Positions 39,918-46,646 of a stretch of 64,000 bases of DNA are shown here, one piece after another. The notes below the pieces were generated by a model. That model was not told the origin of the DNA, ran no database searches, and worked only from the letters and a program-made list of their open reading frames with translations. The stretch spans positions 149,185 through 213,184 of the forward strand of contig WGLW01000010.1 in NCBI GenBank assembly GCA_016125405.1, in the 5' to 3' direction. The translations under genes were made by a program, and so were the position numbers. This DNA is from Alphaproteobacteria bacterium. GTDB lineage: Bacteria > Pseudomonadota > Alphaproteobacteria > Caulobacterales > Hyphomonadaceae. Every line of letters starts with the position of its first letter. The first letter of the stretch is position 1.

Positions 39918-40076
39918 GAGTGCGACGCCTGCGGCGGGATGTCGCCACGAACCCGCGAAACTGTCGTCAAATGGCAAAACTCTGTCGGGTCCGGACAAGC
40001 ACTCTATCGCGAGAGTGAATATGTGCTCGTCTCGCTCCTCACCCGAAAAAATTTCCCCCGTTTACGGACGAAAATA

Positions 40077-40505
40077 ATGCCTGCTGGCCCGAAAGCGGTC
40101 AATCAAGAAGAGAGGTCGCTCGGGCGCATCCTGATCGCCGACGACTCGCAGGGCATGCGTCTTTACCTGCATACCATCCTCGCGGGCGCGGGCTTTGCCT
40201 GCACTGAAGCCTCGGACGGCGCGGAGGCGTTCGATCTGATGCTCGGCGCCGATTTCGATGTCCTCGTCACCGACATCGACATGCCGCGCATGGACGGGTT
40301 CGAACTGGTCAGCGCCGTCGATCTCCTCCCGCCCGGCCGTCGCCGCCCCGGCATTGTGGTGATTTCGGCGCGGGAAGATGAAGGCCTTATCGCCCGGCGG
40401 CCGGAGATGACACGCGTCGCCCGGGTCCTCACCAAGCCGGTTGGGGCAGGCGAGGTGCTCGACGCTGTGGCTGCATCGCTGCCGGTCAAGACACGCTGCA
40501 TCTAG
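40077..40505 (+). CDS. Single-domain response regulator (CheY-like)
   Basis: A 142-residue receiver protein with no output domain. The acidic pocket is Asp22-Asp23 (LIADDSQGMR), the phosphorylation site is Asp66 in VLVTDIDMPRMDGFEL, the switch Ser is at 97 (VVISARE), and Lys120 (LTKP) completes the site. Stand-alone receivers pass phosphoryl groups in relays or act by binding partners, as CheY does. No kinase gene is nearby. It is divergent from the AraC gene and 75 bp before the next gene. The ATG has only a weak ribosome site. A 40506-40543 inverted repeat follows the stop. Confidence 0.88.
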   Translation: MPAGPKAVNQEERSLGRILIADDSQGMRLYLHTILAGAGFACTEASDGAEAFDLMLGADFDVLVTDIDMPRMDGFELVSAVDLLPPGRRRPGIVVISAREDEGLIARRPEMTRVARVLTKPVGAGEVLDAVAASLPVKTRCI

Positions 40506-40543
40506 AGCGCGCGTCCTGGCGCCGCGAAACAGCGTCGCGCGCT
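40506..40543 (+). terminator. Possible terminator stem after the receiver gene
   Basis: AGCGCGCG (40506-40513) pairs with CGCGCGCT (40536-40543) across a 22-base loop. The stem starts right at the stop codon. No T-tract follows, so termination is only possible. Confidence 0.3.
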
Positions 40544-40580
40544 TGACCTTCCAGTCACCCGGGCGCAAAGGGGCGCGCCC

Positions 40581-41333
40581 ATGAAGAAGCTGCTGGCCTT
40601 CCTCAATAATCTGGACGCGCGGGCCTGGCGCACGGTCTGGGTGTCGCTGGCGCTGCTTGTCGTTGTCGGAACCATGATCGTGCTGGGCAAGACCGGCGTG
40701 GTGGGGGTTTCCAGCGAAGTGGAGGGCTGGCTCACAGGCCTGAGCAGCGGCCCCTGGGCGCTGCCGGCCACGATCATCATCTTTGTCCTCACGGCTTACA
40801 TCGCCGCCCCGCAGTTCATGCTTATTGCGGCGTGCGTCGTCGCCTTCGGACCTTGGAACGGCTTCTGGTATTCCATGGCGGGCACGGTCGTTTCCGGCGT
40901 CGCCATGTTCTACACCGGCCGCCTGGCTGGAGCGGATTTTCTCCGGCGCTATGGCGGTTCGACCGTGAACCGCATGTCGCGCTTCATCGGGCGCAACGAC
41001 TTTCTCGCCAGCCTGATCGTGCGCAACGTGCCGACCGCTCCGGCCATTGTCGTCAACATGGCGTTCGGCGTCAGCCATGCGAACTTCTGGCGCTACATAG
41101 CCGGTCTCACCATTGGCTCGATCCCCAAGACGGCGATCGTGGCGCTGCTTGGCCAGTCGGTGCGCTCCGCCATGGGCGGCGCCATGGAAATCGCAGCGGT
41201 CGTTATCGTGATCGTCGTGATGATCTGGATCGTCGTCTCGCTCACCGCGCGCAAGGCCGTCCGCGGAGATCGTCCGGACGGGGAAGAAGCCCCCGTAGCG
41301 TCCCAGCCGGAAACCGGGCCCGGCGGACCTTGA
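40581..41333 (+). CDS. VTT/TVP38-DedA-type membrane protein
   Basis: A 250-residue inner-membrane protein of the VTT-domain (TMEM64/TVP38, DedA-like) family. Spans lie at about 17-38, 52-85, 90-110, 145-175 and 195-220. The family-typical pieces are the FGPWNGFWYSMAGTVVSGVAMFYTGRL loop (about 95-120) and the NVPTAPAIVVNMAFGVSHANFWRYIAG region (about 152-178). Family members help to keep lipid asymmetry or carry undecaprenyl or other lipids. The tail is Pro/Glu-rich. The gene stops at the -35 box of the putative leuA leader promoter. Confidence 0.85.
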   Translation: MKKLLAFLNNLDARAWRTVWVSLALLVVVGTMIVLGKTGVVGVSSEVEGWLTGLSSGPWALPATIIIFVLTAYIAAPQFMLIAACVVAFGPWNGFWYSMAGTVVSGVAMFYTGRLAGADFLRRYGGSTVNRMSRFIGRNDFLASLIVRNVPTAPAIVVNMAFGVSHANFWRYIAGLTIGSIPKTAIVALLGQSVRSAMGGAMEIAAVVIVIVVMIWIVVSLTARKAVRGDRPDGEEAPVASQPETGPGGP

Positions 41334-41358
41334 CGCAGCGAGCCTCCGGCGGGATAGA
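41330..41358 (+). promoter_or_regulatory. Candidate promoter of the leuA leader
   Basis: TTGACG (41330-41335), 17 bases, GATAGA (41353-41358). The -35 matches the consensus well and the -10 moderately. The predicted start (about 41365) coincides with the ATG of the leader peptide at 41366, which lacks any Shine-Dalgarno site. The -35 overlaps the stop of the VTT gene. Confidence 0.5.
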
Positions 41359-41365
41359 GACGGTC

Positions 41366-41461
41366 ATGCGTGGTCCCGCCCTCCCGAGCCGTCTTCCGGC
41401 GTCCCTTCTTCTTACGGGGCTTCTTAGAAGCCCCTGGGCGCGTTTTGTGACAGCGGCATAG
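41366..41461 (+). CDS. leuA leader peptide
   Basis: A 31-codon ORF ending at the TAG at 41459-41461. It has seven leucines, five of them in the run LLLTGLL (codons CTT CTT CTT ACG GGG CTT CTT, 41405-41425), all as CTT, a codon rarely used by the neighbours in this GC-rich genome. It lies 72 bp before leuA and ends inside the RNA structures described next. No ribosome site precedes the ATG; with the promoter above, the mRNA would begin at or next to the AUG, so it may be translated as a leaderless message. The Leu content just before leuA supports a regulatory leader. Confidence 0.8.
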   Translation: MRGPALPSRLPASLLLTGLLRSPWARFVTAA

Positions 41462-41526
41462 CCGGCGGGTCGCGCGTCCAGGGGTGAAATCCGAGAAACC
41501 TCCGAGACAATCCACGCCAGGACGCG
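41416..41526 (+). promoter_or_regulatory. leuA leader RNA: three mutually exclusive helices
   Basis: Helix 1: GGGGCTTC (41416-41423) with GAAGCCCC (41427-41434), over the last two Leu codons. Helix 2: CCCCTGGGCGCG (41431-41442) with CGCGTCCAGGGG (41473-41484), 12 bp with one G-U pair. Helix 3: CGCGTCC (41473-41479) with GGACGCG (41520-41526), which covers the AGGA ribosome site of leuA. 1 and 2 share 41431-41434, and 2 and 3 share 41473-41479. A ribosome stalled at the Leu codons would break 1, allow 2, and so free the leuA site. No U-tailed terminator is seen. Confidence 0.65.
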
Positions 41527-41533
41527 AAATCCG

Positions 41534-43087
41534 ATGACCAGCCAGACACACCAGACCTCAGCAAAAGAACGCGTGTTGATCTTCGACACGACGATGCGCG
41601 ACGGGGAGCAAAGTCCCGGCGCCTCGATGACGATCCGGGAAAAGCTCGAACTGGCCGAACTCCTCCAGGAAATGAAGGTCGATATCTGCGAGGCTGGCTT
41701 CGCCGCCTCCTCCGAGGGCGACTTCCAGTGCGTCAGCCAGATCGCCGAACTGATGAAGGACATGACGATCTGCTCGCTCGCGCGTTCGACGCTCACCGAT
41801 ATCGACCGGGCAGGCGAGGCGGTGAAGAAGGCGAAAAGCTCGCGCATCCACACCTTCATCTCCACCAGCCCTGTCCACATGAAGCACAAGCTGCGCATGG
41901 GCGAGAACGCCGTGCTGGAAGCCGTCGGCGCCTCGGTCACGCACTCGCGCAAGTATACCGGTGATGTCGAATGGTCGGCCGAGGACGCCACGCGGTCGGA
42001 TTTCGACTTCCTCTGCAAGGCAATCGACATCGCCATCCGTTCAGGCGCCACGGTCATCAACATTCCTGACACGGTGGGCTATTCGCACCCCGCCGAATAC
42101 GGCGGCCTGATCCGCCGCCTGATCGAAACCATTCCGGATTCCGACAAGGTGATCTGGTCGACGCACTGCCACAACGACCTGGGTCTCGCCGTCGCCAACT
42201 CGCTGGCCGGCGTCATCAACGGCGCGCGCCAGATCGAGTGCGCCGTCAACGGCATGGGCGAGCGCGCCGGCAACGCGGCGCTGGAAGAATGCGTCATGGC
42301 GCTGAAGGTGCGCGGCGATTCCATGCCGTATGAAACTGGAGTGGTGACGCAGAAACTCTCGCGCGCCTCGAAGATGGTGTCCTCGATCACCGGCTTCCCG
42401 GTGCAGTACAACAAGGCCATCGTCGGCAAGAACGCCTTCGCGCACGAAAGCGGCATCCACCAGGACGGCATGCTGAAGCACCGCGAGACTTACGAGATCA
42501 TGACGCCGGAAGATGTTGGCGTTCCCTCCACCTCGCTGATCCTCGGCAAGCTGTCGGGCCGCAACGCCTTCCGCGACAAGCTGGAGAGTCTCGGCTACGT
42601 GCTCGACCAGCCGGCCCTGAACGATGCGTTCAAGCGCTTCAAGGATCTTGCCGACAAGAAGAAGCATGTTTTCGACGAGGACATCGTGGCGCTGGTCGAC
42701 GACCAGCGGGCGGGCGACAAGGAACGCATCGCGCTGAAACGGTTGAAAGTCGTCGCCGGGACCGATGGCCCGCAGACCGCCGAAATCGAACTTGTCATCG
42801 ATGGCGAATTGCAGGCGGCGCAGTCCGCCGGCAATGGCCCGGTGGATGCGGTGTTCAACGCCATCCGCGCGCTGGCGCCGCATGATGCGGTGCTTGAACT
42901 CTATCAGGTCAGCGCCGTCACCGAGGGCACCGATGCACAGGCGACCGTTTCGGTCCGCCTTGCCGATCAGGGCCTCGTCGCCACCGGCAAGGCCAGCGAT
43001 CCCGATACGCTCGTGGCCTCAGCGCGCGCCTATGTGCATGCGCTCAACAAGCTCGAAGTGCGCCGCCAGAAGGCGAAGGCTGCCTGA
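41534..43087 (+). CDS. leuA: 2-Isopropylmalate synthase
   Basis: A 517-residue enzyme (EC 2.3.3.13) that condenses acetyl-CoA with 2-ketoisovalerate, the first committed step of leucine synthesis. The TIM-barrel domain opens with RVLIFDTTMRDGEQSPGASM (residues 14-33), with the metal-binding Asp22 and later His residues in WSTHCHNDLGLA and the NGMGERAGNAALEE motif. The C-terminal regulatory domain (about 395-510) gives leucine feedback. The gene stands alone behind a Leu-rich leader. A 72-bp gap to the leader peptide holds the ribosome site AGGA. Downstream lies a non-coding region. Confidence 0.97.
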   Translation: MTSQTHQTSAKERVLIFDTTMRDGEQSPGASMTIREKLELAELLQEMKVDICEAGFAASSEGDFQCVSQIAELMKDMTICSLARSTLTDIDRAGEAVKKAKSSRIHTFISTSPVHMKHKLRMGENAVLEAVGASVTHSRKYTGDVEWSAEDATRSDFDFLCKAIDIAIRSGATVINIPDTVGYSHPAEYGGLIRRLIETIPDSDKVIWSTHCHNDLGLAVANSLAGVINGARQIECAVNGMGERAGNAALEECVMALKVRGDSMPYETGVVTQKLSRASKMVSSITGFPVQYNKAIVGKNAFAHESGIHQDGMLKHRETYEIMTPEDVGVPSTSLILGKLSGRNAFRDKLESLGYVLDQPALNDAFKRFKDLADKKKHVFDEDIVALVDDQRAGDKERIALKRLKVVAGTDGPQTAEIELVIDGELQAAQSAGNGPVDAVFNAIRALAPHDAVLELYQVSAVTEGTDAQATVSVRLADQGLVATGKASDPDTLVASARAYVHALNKLEVRRQKAKAA

Positions 43088-43347
43088 CAATAGCTGCGGC
43101 CTGCGGGATGGCTTCTTGTCCGTCCTGCGGCCCCCGGCGCCTTCTGAAAAATTCTATTCCAACGATGCCAGCGTTTTAGCTCAAATCTGTTGTTGCATTT
43201 TCGCCTGTTGATCCGACGCATTTGCAGCGCGGGTTAGTCTCGGCGGATGAGTTTGCTGATCGCCCTTGTCGTTCTTCTGCTCGCCGCGTGTTTCGCGCGG
43301 CGGGCGGATTGCGTTGAGGGCGGTGCGATCGGCATTCCATCTCCGTC
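43088..43347. other. Intergenic stretch after leuA, partly AT-richer
   Basis: No convincing gene. The part at about 43145-43225 is noticeably richer in A and T than its surroundings. An ATG at 43247 opens a frame with a lipoprotein-like start (LLLAAC), but it runs straight into the palindromes at 43348 and looks non-coding after that. No clear terminator after leuA was found. Confidence 0.45.
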
Positions 43348-43494
43348 TCGCGACAGCGTCGCGATCCCATGGATGCTGTCGCATCCAAACCCCCAGTCTT
43401 CGACTGCTGGAGGCAAGGGCCACGGCCATTTGCCTCCACCACGACGCGGGGGTTTGAACGCGAATGCGTTCATGGGATTGGCGCGAAGCGCCAA
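43348..43494. repeat. Nested palindromic element (about 147 bp)
   Basis: Stems found by eye: TCGCGAC/GTCGCGA (43348-43364), outer ATCCCATG (43364-43371) with CATGGGAT (43471-43478), GGATGC/GCATCC (43371-43386), CAAACCCCC (43386-43394) with GGGGGTTTG (43448-43456), GGAGGCAA (43409-43416) with TTGCCTCC (43430-43437), GAACGC/GCGTTC (43456-43471), TTGGCGC/GCGCCAA (43478-43494). Nested arms and side hairpins give a cloverleaf-like plan, with one flanking hairpin at each end. It may be a palindromic mobile unit or a structured RNA. No second copy was seen in the window. Confidence 0.7.
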
Positions 43495-43500
43495 GACGAA

Positions 43501-43774
43501 GGGGGCAAGCCCCAGCCCTCAAACTCATCCGTGCCTGCCCGCGCGCTCAGGCGCGCCCAAAATTCCTGTCCCCCTCCTGCGCACCGAACCGAAGGTGGTG
43601 GCGCTTGGCCGAAATGCGCGTCGGAGCGCGCGTTTCGGTGGTTGTAGCCCAGCGCGCCCGGCGCGCTGACGGGACGGTCCATCGCCCAGCCCAATGGCCG
43701 GCCCCCCGCCGCGCTCGACGCGGACCTGCGCCCAAACCTCGCCCCCCAAAAAAACAGAACCCCGCGCCCTGTTT
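43501..43774. repeat. Run of further hairpins
   Basis: After the nested element come GGGG/CCCC (43502-43513), GCGCGC/GCGCGC (43541-43556), CCGAAATGCGCG (43609-43620) with CGCGCGTTTCGG (43627-43638, one T-G pair), CAGCGCGC/GCGCGCTG (43650-43668), CCGCG/CGCGG (43709-43723) and AAACAG/CTGTTT (43752-43774). No open frame here looks like a gene. Confidence 0.55.
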
Positions 43775-43872
43775 CGCGCGGCCGCGCGGATTCCGGCTGG
43801 TCTGCTTTGTGACTACACTTGGCGAGTCGCGGCGCCGGCGAAATCCGTGCGCCAACCTCCAGGGAAATGCGA

Positions 43873-44433
43873 ATGTCGAACGAGGACGGCGCGAAAATCA
43901 TCAACGGCAGAACGCCGGAATCGGCCGCCATGGTGGCGAACACGCGGCGCGCGATGGCGATCACGGCGAGGCTGAACCGTCTGACCTTCAACGATGCGGA
44001 TGAAGTCAGGGCGTTATTCAGCGAACTCACAGGGCGGAAGGTGGACGACAGCTTCCTGCTGATCCCGCCATTCTTCACGGCCGGCGGCGATGAGATCCGC
44101 GTGGGGCGCAACGTGTTCATCAACCAGAACTGCACCTTCTACGATCTCGGCGGGCTCGACATCGGAGATGACGTGATGATCTCGCCGAATGTCAGCCTCA
44201 TCACTGCGGGCCATCCCATTGACCCGGTCCGGCGCCGCTCTGTCACCATCGGAAAGCCCATCGTGATCGAACGAAATGTCTGGATCGCAGCCGGCGCAAC
44301 AGTGATCGGCGGCGTGAGGGTGGGCGAGAACTCGGTCATCGCCGCGGGGTCCGTGGTCACCCGGGATGTTCCGCCGAAGACGCTGGTTGGCGGCAACCCG
44401 GCGCGAATTATCCGCACGATCGGCGAGGTGTGA
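43873..44433 (+). CDS. Hexapeptide-repeat acetyltransferase (LacA/NodL/Maa group)
   Basis: A 186-residue enzyme. The N-terminal helical part (about 1-60) ends in ELTGRKVDDSF, and then comes the left-handed beta-helix of hexapeptide repeats (about 65-180) with VFINQNCTFYDLGGLDIGDDV, the catalytic-His loop SLITAGHPIDP, and VWIAAGATVIGGVRVGENSVIAAGSVVTRDVP. It acetylates a sugar or nodulation-factor-like acceptor from acetyl-CoA. AGGGA sits 7 bases before the ATG chosen here, though an ATG two codons earlier is possible. The acceptor is unknown. It follows the palindrome-rich stretch. Confidence 0.85.
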   Translation: MSNEDGAKIINGRTPESAAMVANTRRAMAITARLNRLTFNDADEVRALFSELTGRKVDDSFLLIPPFFTAGGDEIRVGRNVFINQNCTFYDLGGLDIGDDVMISPNVSLITAGHPIDPVRRRSVTIGKPIVIERNVWIAAGATVIGGVRVGENSVIAAGSVVTRDVPPKTLVGGNPARIIRTIGEV

Positions 44434-44515
44434 GCCCGGCGCCTGGACCAGCCCTTGAATTGACATCTCGCCCTGACCAGATCACACAGCGACCAGACAA
44501 CCGGAGGACACCTCG

Positions 44516-44539
44516 ATGAAGCTGACGAAACTCGCCTGA
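44516..44539 (+). CDS. 7-codon mini-ORF before the ABC-F gene
   Basis: CCGGAGGACACCTCG then ATG AAG CTG ACG AAA CTC GCC TGA: peptide MKLTKLA with a textbook ribosome site (GGAGG). A TTGACA box lies at 44460-44465. It ends 33 bases before the ABC-F start, which itself has only a weak site. It could be a regulatory leader, as used by several antibiotic-resistance ABC-F genes, or the remnant of the 5' end of a lost secreted-protein gene, since MKLTKLA is a typical signal-peptide opening. Confidence 0.5.
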   Translation: MKLTKLA

Positions 44540-44572
44540 TCGCGCGCGTTTCTCTCAAGCTTCGGTGTCTTC

Positions 44573-46153
44573 ATGTCTGCCTTTCTTACGCTCGATTTCG
44601 TTTCGGCCGCGACGCCCGATGGCCGCATCCTGTTTGAAAACCTGAGCCTTGCTCTCGGCGCCGAGCGTGTCGGCCTGGTCGGCCGCAACGGCTCCGGAAA
44701 GTCCACACTTCTGCGTCTGATCGCTGGCGAAGGCGAACCCGCATCCGGGTCAATCGCCCGCGCGGGAACCGTTGGCGTGCTGGTCCAGGTATGGCCGGAA
44801 GACGTGGTCACGCTCGCCGACGCGCTTGGCGTCAGCGCCGCGCTTGCCCGGCTTCGGCGCCTCGAAGCAGGAGAGGGCGACGCCTCCGATGCAGCCGAGG
44901 CCGACTGGACGCTGGACCAGTGTCTCGCCTCCGCGCTGGGGCAAACCGGGCTGACCGGCATGGATCCCAAACGTCCGCTCCGCTCGCTCAGCGGCGGCGA
45001 GCAGACCCGCGCCGCCATCGCGCGCCTGCTGATCGAGGCGCCGGACGTGCTGCTGCTGGACGAACCCACCAACAATCTCGACGCGGCGGGACGAGCCGCC
45101 ATCGCCCGCCTGATCGCGGACTGGCGCGGCGGCGTGATTGTCGCCAGCCATGATCGCACGCTGCTTGAAGGCGTCGACCGCATCGTCGATCTCTCGCCCG
45201 TCGGCGTCACGGTGTTCGGAGGGGGCTGGTCGGCATTCGCCACCGACCGCGAGGCGCGGCTTCAACTCGCCGAAGCCGCCGTCGTCAAGGCCGACGCCAA
45301 CCTGCGGCAGACCGAGCGCGCCGCCCAGGAGCAGGCCGAGCGCAAGGCCCGGCGCGACAGGATGGGCCGGGCGAAACGCGCGCGGGGGGATGCGCCCGAG
45401 ATGCTGCTGGATGCGAGGCAGGATCGCGCGGAACGAACACAGGGTCGCGACGGCGCGATCGCAGACCGTCAGATCGGTGATGCGACAGAGGCGCTGGCGA
45501 CCGCGCGTCAGCGTCTCCAAGTCATTGCGCCGCTTGCGATGGACATACCGCGCGTGGGGCTGCCGCCGGGCCGGGACGTGCTCGCCTTCGAGAACGTTGT
45601 CATGGAGCAGGGTGGACGCCGGCTGTTTGGTCCGTTGTCCTTTTCCATCCGCGGTCCTGAACGCCTTGTCGTCTCGGGACCAAACGGCGCCGGCAAGACG
45701 ACCTTGCTGAAACTGGCGACCGGCGATCTTTCGCCAACGCAAGGCGTCGTGCGGCGTTTCGACGGCGCCGTCGCCCTGCTGGACCAGCATGTCGGCTTCC
45801 TGGCGCGTGATGAAACCGCGCTCGCCAACATGCAGCGGCTGAATCCCGAGCTCACGGACAACGACGCGCATGCGCGTCTCGCCCGGTTCGCCTTTCGCAA
45901 CAAGGCTGCGCATCAGCCGGCAGGCGCCATGAGCGGCGGAGAGCAGATGCGGCTGGGGCTCGCCTGTATTCTTGGCGCGCAGGCTGCGCCACAGCTTCTG
46001 CTGCTGGACGAGCCGACCAACCATCTCGACATCGCCTCCGTTGAAGTCATCGAGGCGGCTTTAAAAGCCTATGACGGCGCCCTGATCGTGGTCAGCCACG
46101 ATCCGGCGTTCGTGGAGGCGATCGGCGCGACGCGCCGGATCGACCTGGGCTAG
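44573..46153 (+). CDS. ABC-F family ATPase
   Basis: A 526-residue cytoplasmic protein with two ABC domains and no membrane part. Domain 1 has Walker A GRNGSGKST (38-46), signature LSGGEQTRAAIAR and Walker B VLLLDEPTNNLD. The linker (about 220-320) is Arg/Glu-rich, as in the ribosome-contacting arm region. Domain 2 has GPNGAGKTT, MSGGEQMRLGLAC and LLLLDEPTNHLD. ABC-F proteins bind the ribosomal E site to relieve stalls or displace antibiotics. It is of the general Uup/ABC-F type; no specific resistance class is assigned. Ends 4 bp into the convergent EVE-domain gene. Confidence 0.9.
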   Translation: MSAFLTLDFVSAATPDGRILFENLSLALGAERVGLVGRNGSGKSTLLRLIAGEGEPASGSIARAGTVGVLVQVWPEDVVTLADALGVSAALARLRRLEAGEGDASDAAEADWTLDQCLASALGQTGLTGMDPKRPLRSLSGGEQTRAAIARLLIEAPDVLLLDEPTNNLDAAGRAAIARLIADWRGGVIVASHDRTLLEGVDRIVDLSPVGVTVFGGGWSAFATDREARLQLAEAAVVKADANLRQTERAAQEQAERKARRDRMGRAKRARGDAPEMLLDARQDRAERTQGRDGAIADRQIGDATEALATARQRLQVIAPLAMDIPRVGLPPGRDVLAFENVVMEQGGRRLFGPLSFSIRGPERLVVSGPNGAGKTTLLKLATGDLSPTQGVVRRFDGAVALLDQHVGFLARDETALANMQRLNPELTDNDAHARLARFAFRNKAAHQPAGAMSGGEQMRLGLACILGAQAAPQLLLLDEPTNHLDIASVEVIEAALKAYDGALIVVSHDPAFVEAIGATRRIDLG

Positions 46154-46572
46154 GCCTTGACGCCGCCCAGCTTGCAGACGTGCTTCCACTCGGCGGCTGT
46201 GACGGGCTGCACCGAGAGACGGCTGAACTTGATCAGCGCCATCTCGGACAGTTTCGGGTCCGCTTTCATCTGGTCGAGCGTCACGGGCGTCTTGAAAGGT
46301 TCGACCGCCACGGTGTCCACGCACACCCACGGCGATCCTTCCTCGGCGGTGGGGTCAGAATAGGCTTCGCGCGCGATCTCGACCACGCCCACAATCTCCT
46401 TGCCGACATTGGAATGATAGAAGAACGCTCTGTCGCCGGTCTTCATCTTCATCAGGTTCAGCTTGGCGGTGTGATTGCGCACGCCGCTCCACGGCTCGCC
46501 CTTCTTGCCGCGCTTCACCTGGTCGTCCCAGGAAAAGGCGTCCGGTTCGGATTTCACCAGCCAGTAGGCCAT
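46150..46572 (-). CDS. EVE-domain protein
   Basis: A 140-residue protein that is one EVE domain, opening with MAYWLVKSEPDAFSWDDQ and containing GVRNHTAKLNLMKMKTGDRAFFYHSNVGKEIVGVVEI (parts at about 30-66). This PUA-like fold binds modified bases; bacterial members occur in single-domain form, related to human THYN1, and are sometimes tied to modified-DNA sensing. Nothing around it indicates a restriction or defence system. Its stop overlaps the end of the ABC-F gene by 4 bp, tail-to-tail. Confidence 0.9.
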   Translation of the reverse strand: MAYWLVKSEPDAFSWDDQVKRGKKGEPWSGVRNHTAKLNLMKMKTGDRAFFYHSNVGKEIVGVVEIAREAYSDPTAEEGSPWVCVDTVAVEPFKTPVTLDQMKADPKLSEMALIKFSRLSVQPVTAAEWKHVCKLGGVKA

Positions 46573-46646
46573 GACGCATCCCTTGCTGCTCCGCCCCTTC
46601 TAGCGGCGAGCAGCCGCGTGAGGCCAGAGGATTTCCGCGCAGCCGG

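Noticed and set aside
43247..43669. A 140-codon frame starting MSLLIALVVLLLAAC
   Set aside because: The start resembles a lipoprotein signal, but the rest runs through the palindromes and is Pro/Arg-rich without domains. A truncated lipoprotein remains possible, but I cannot support a gene.
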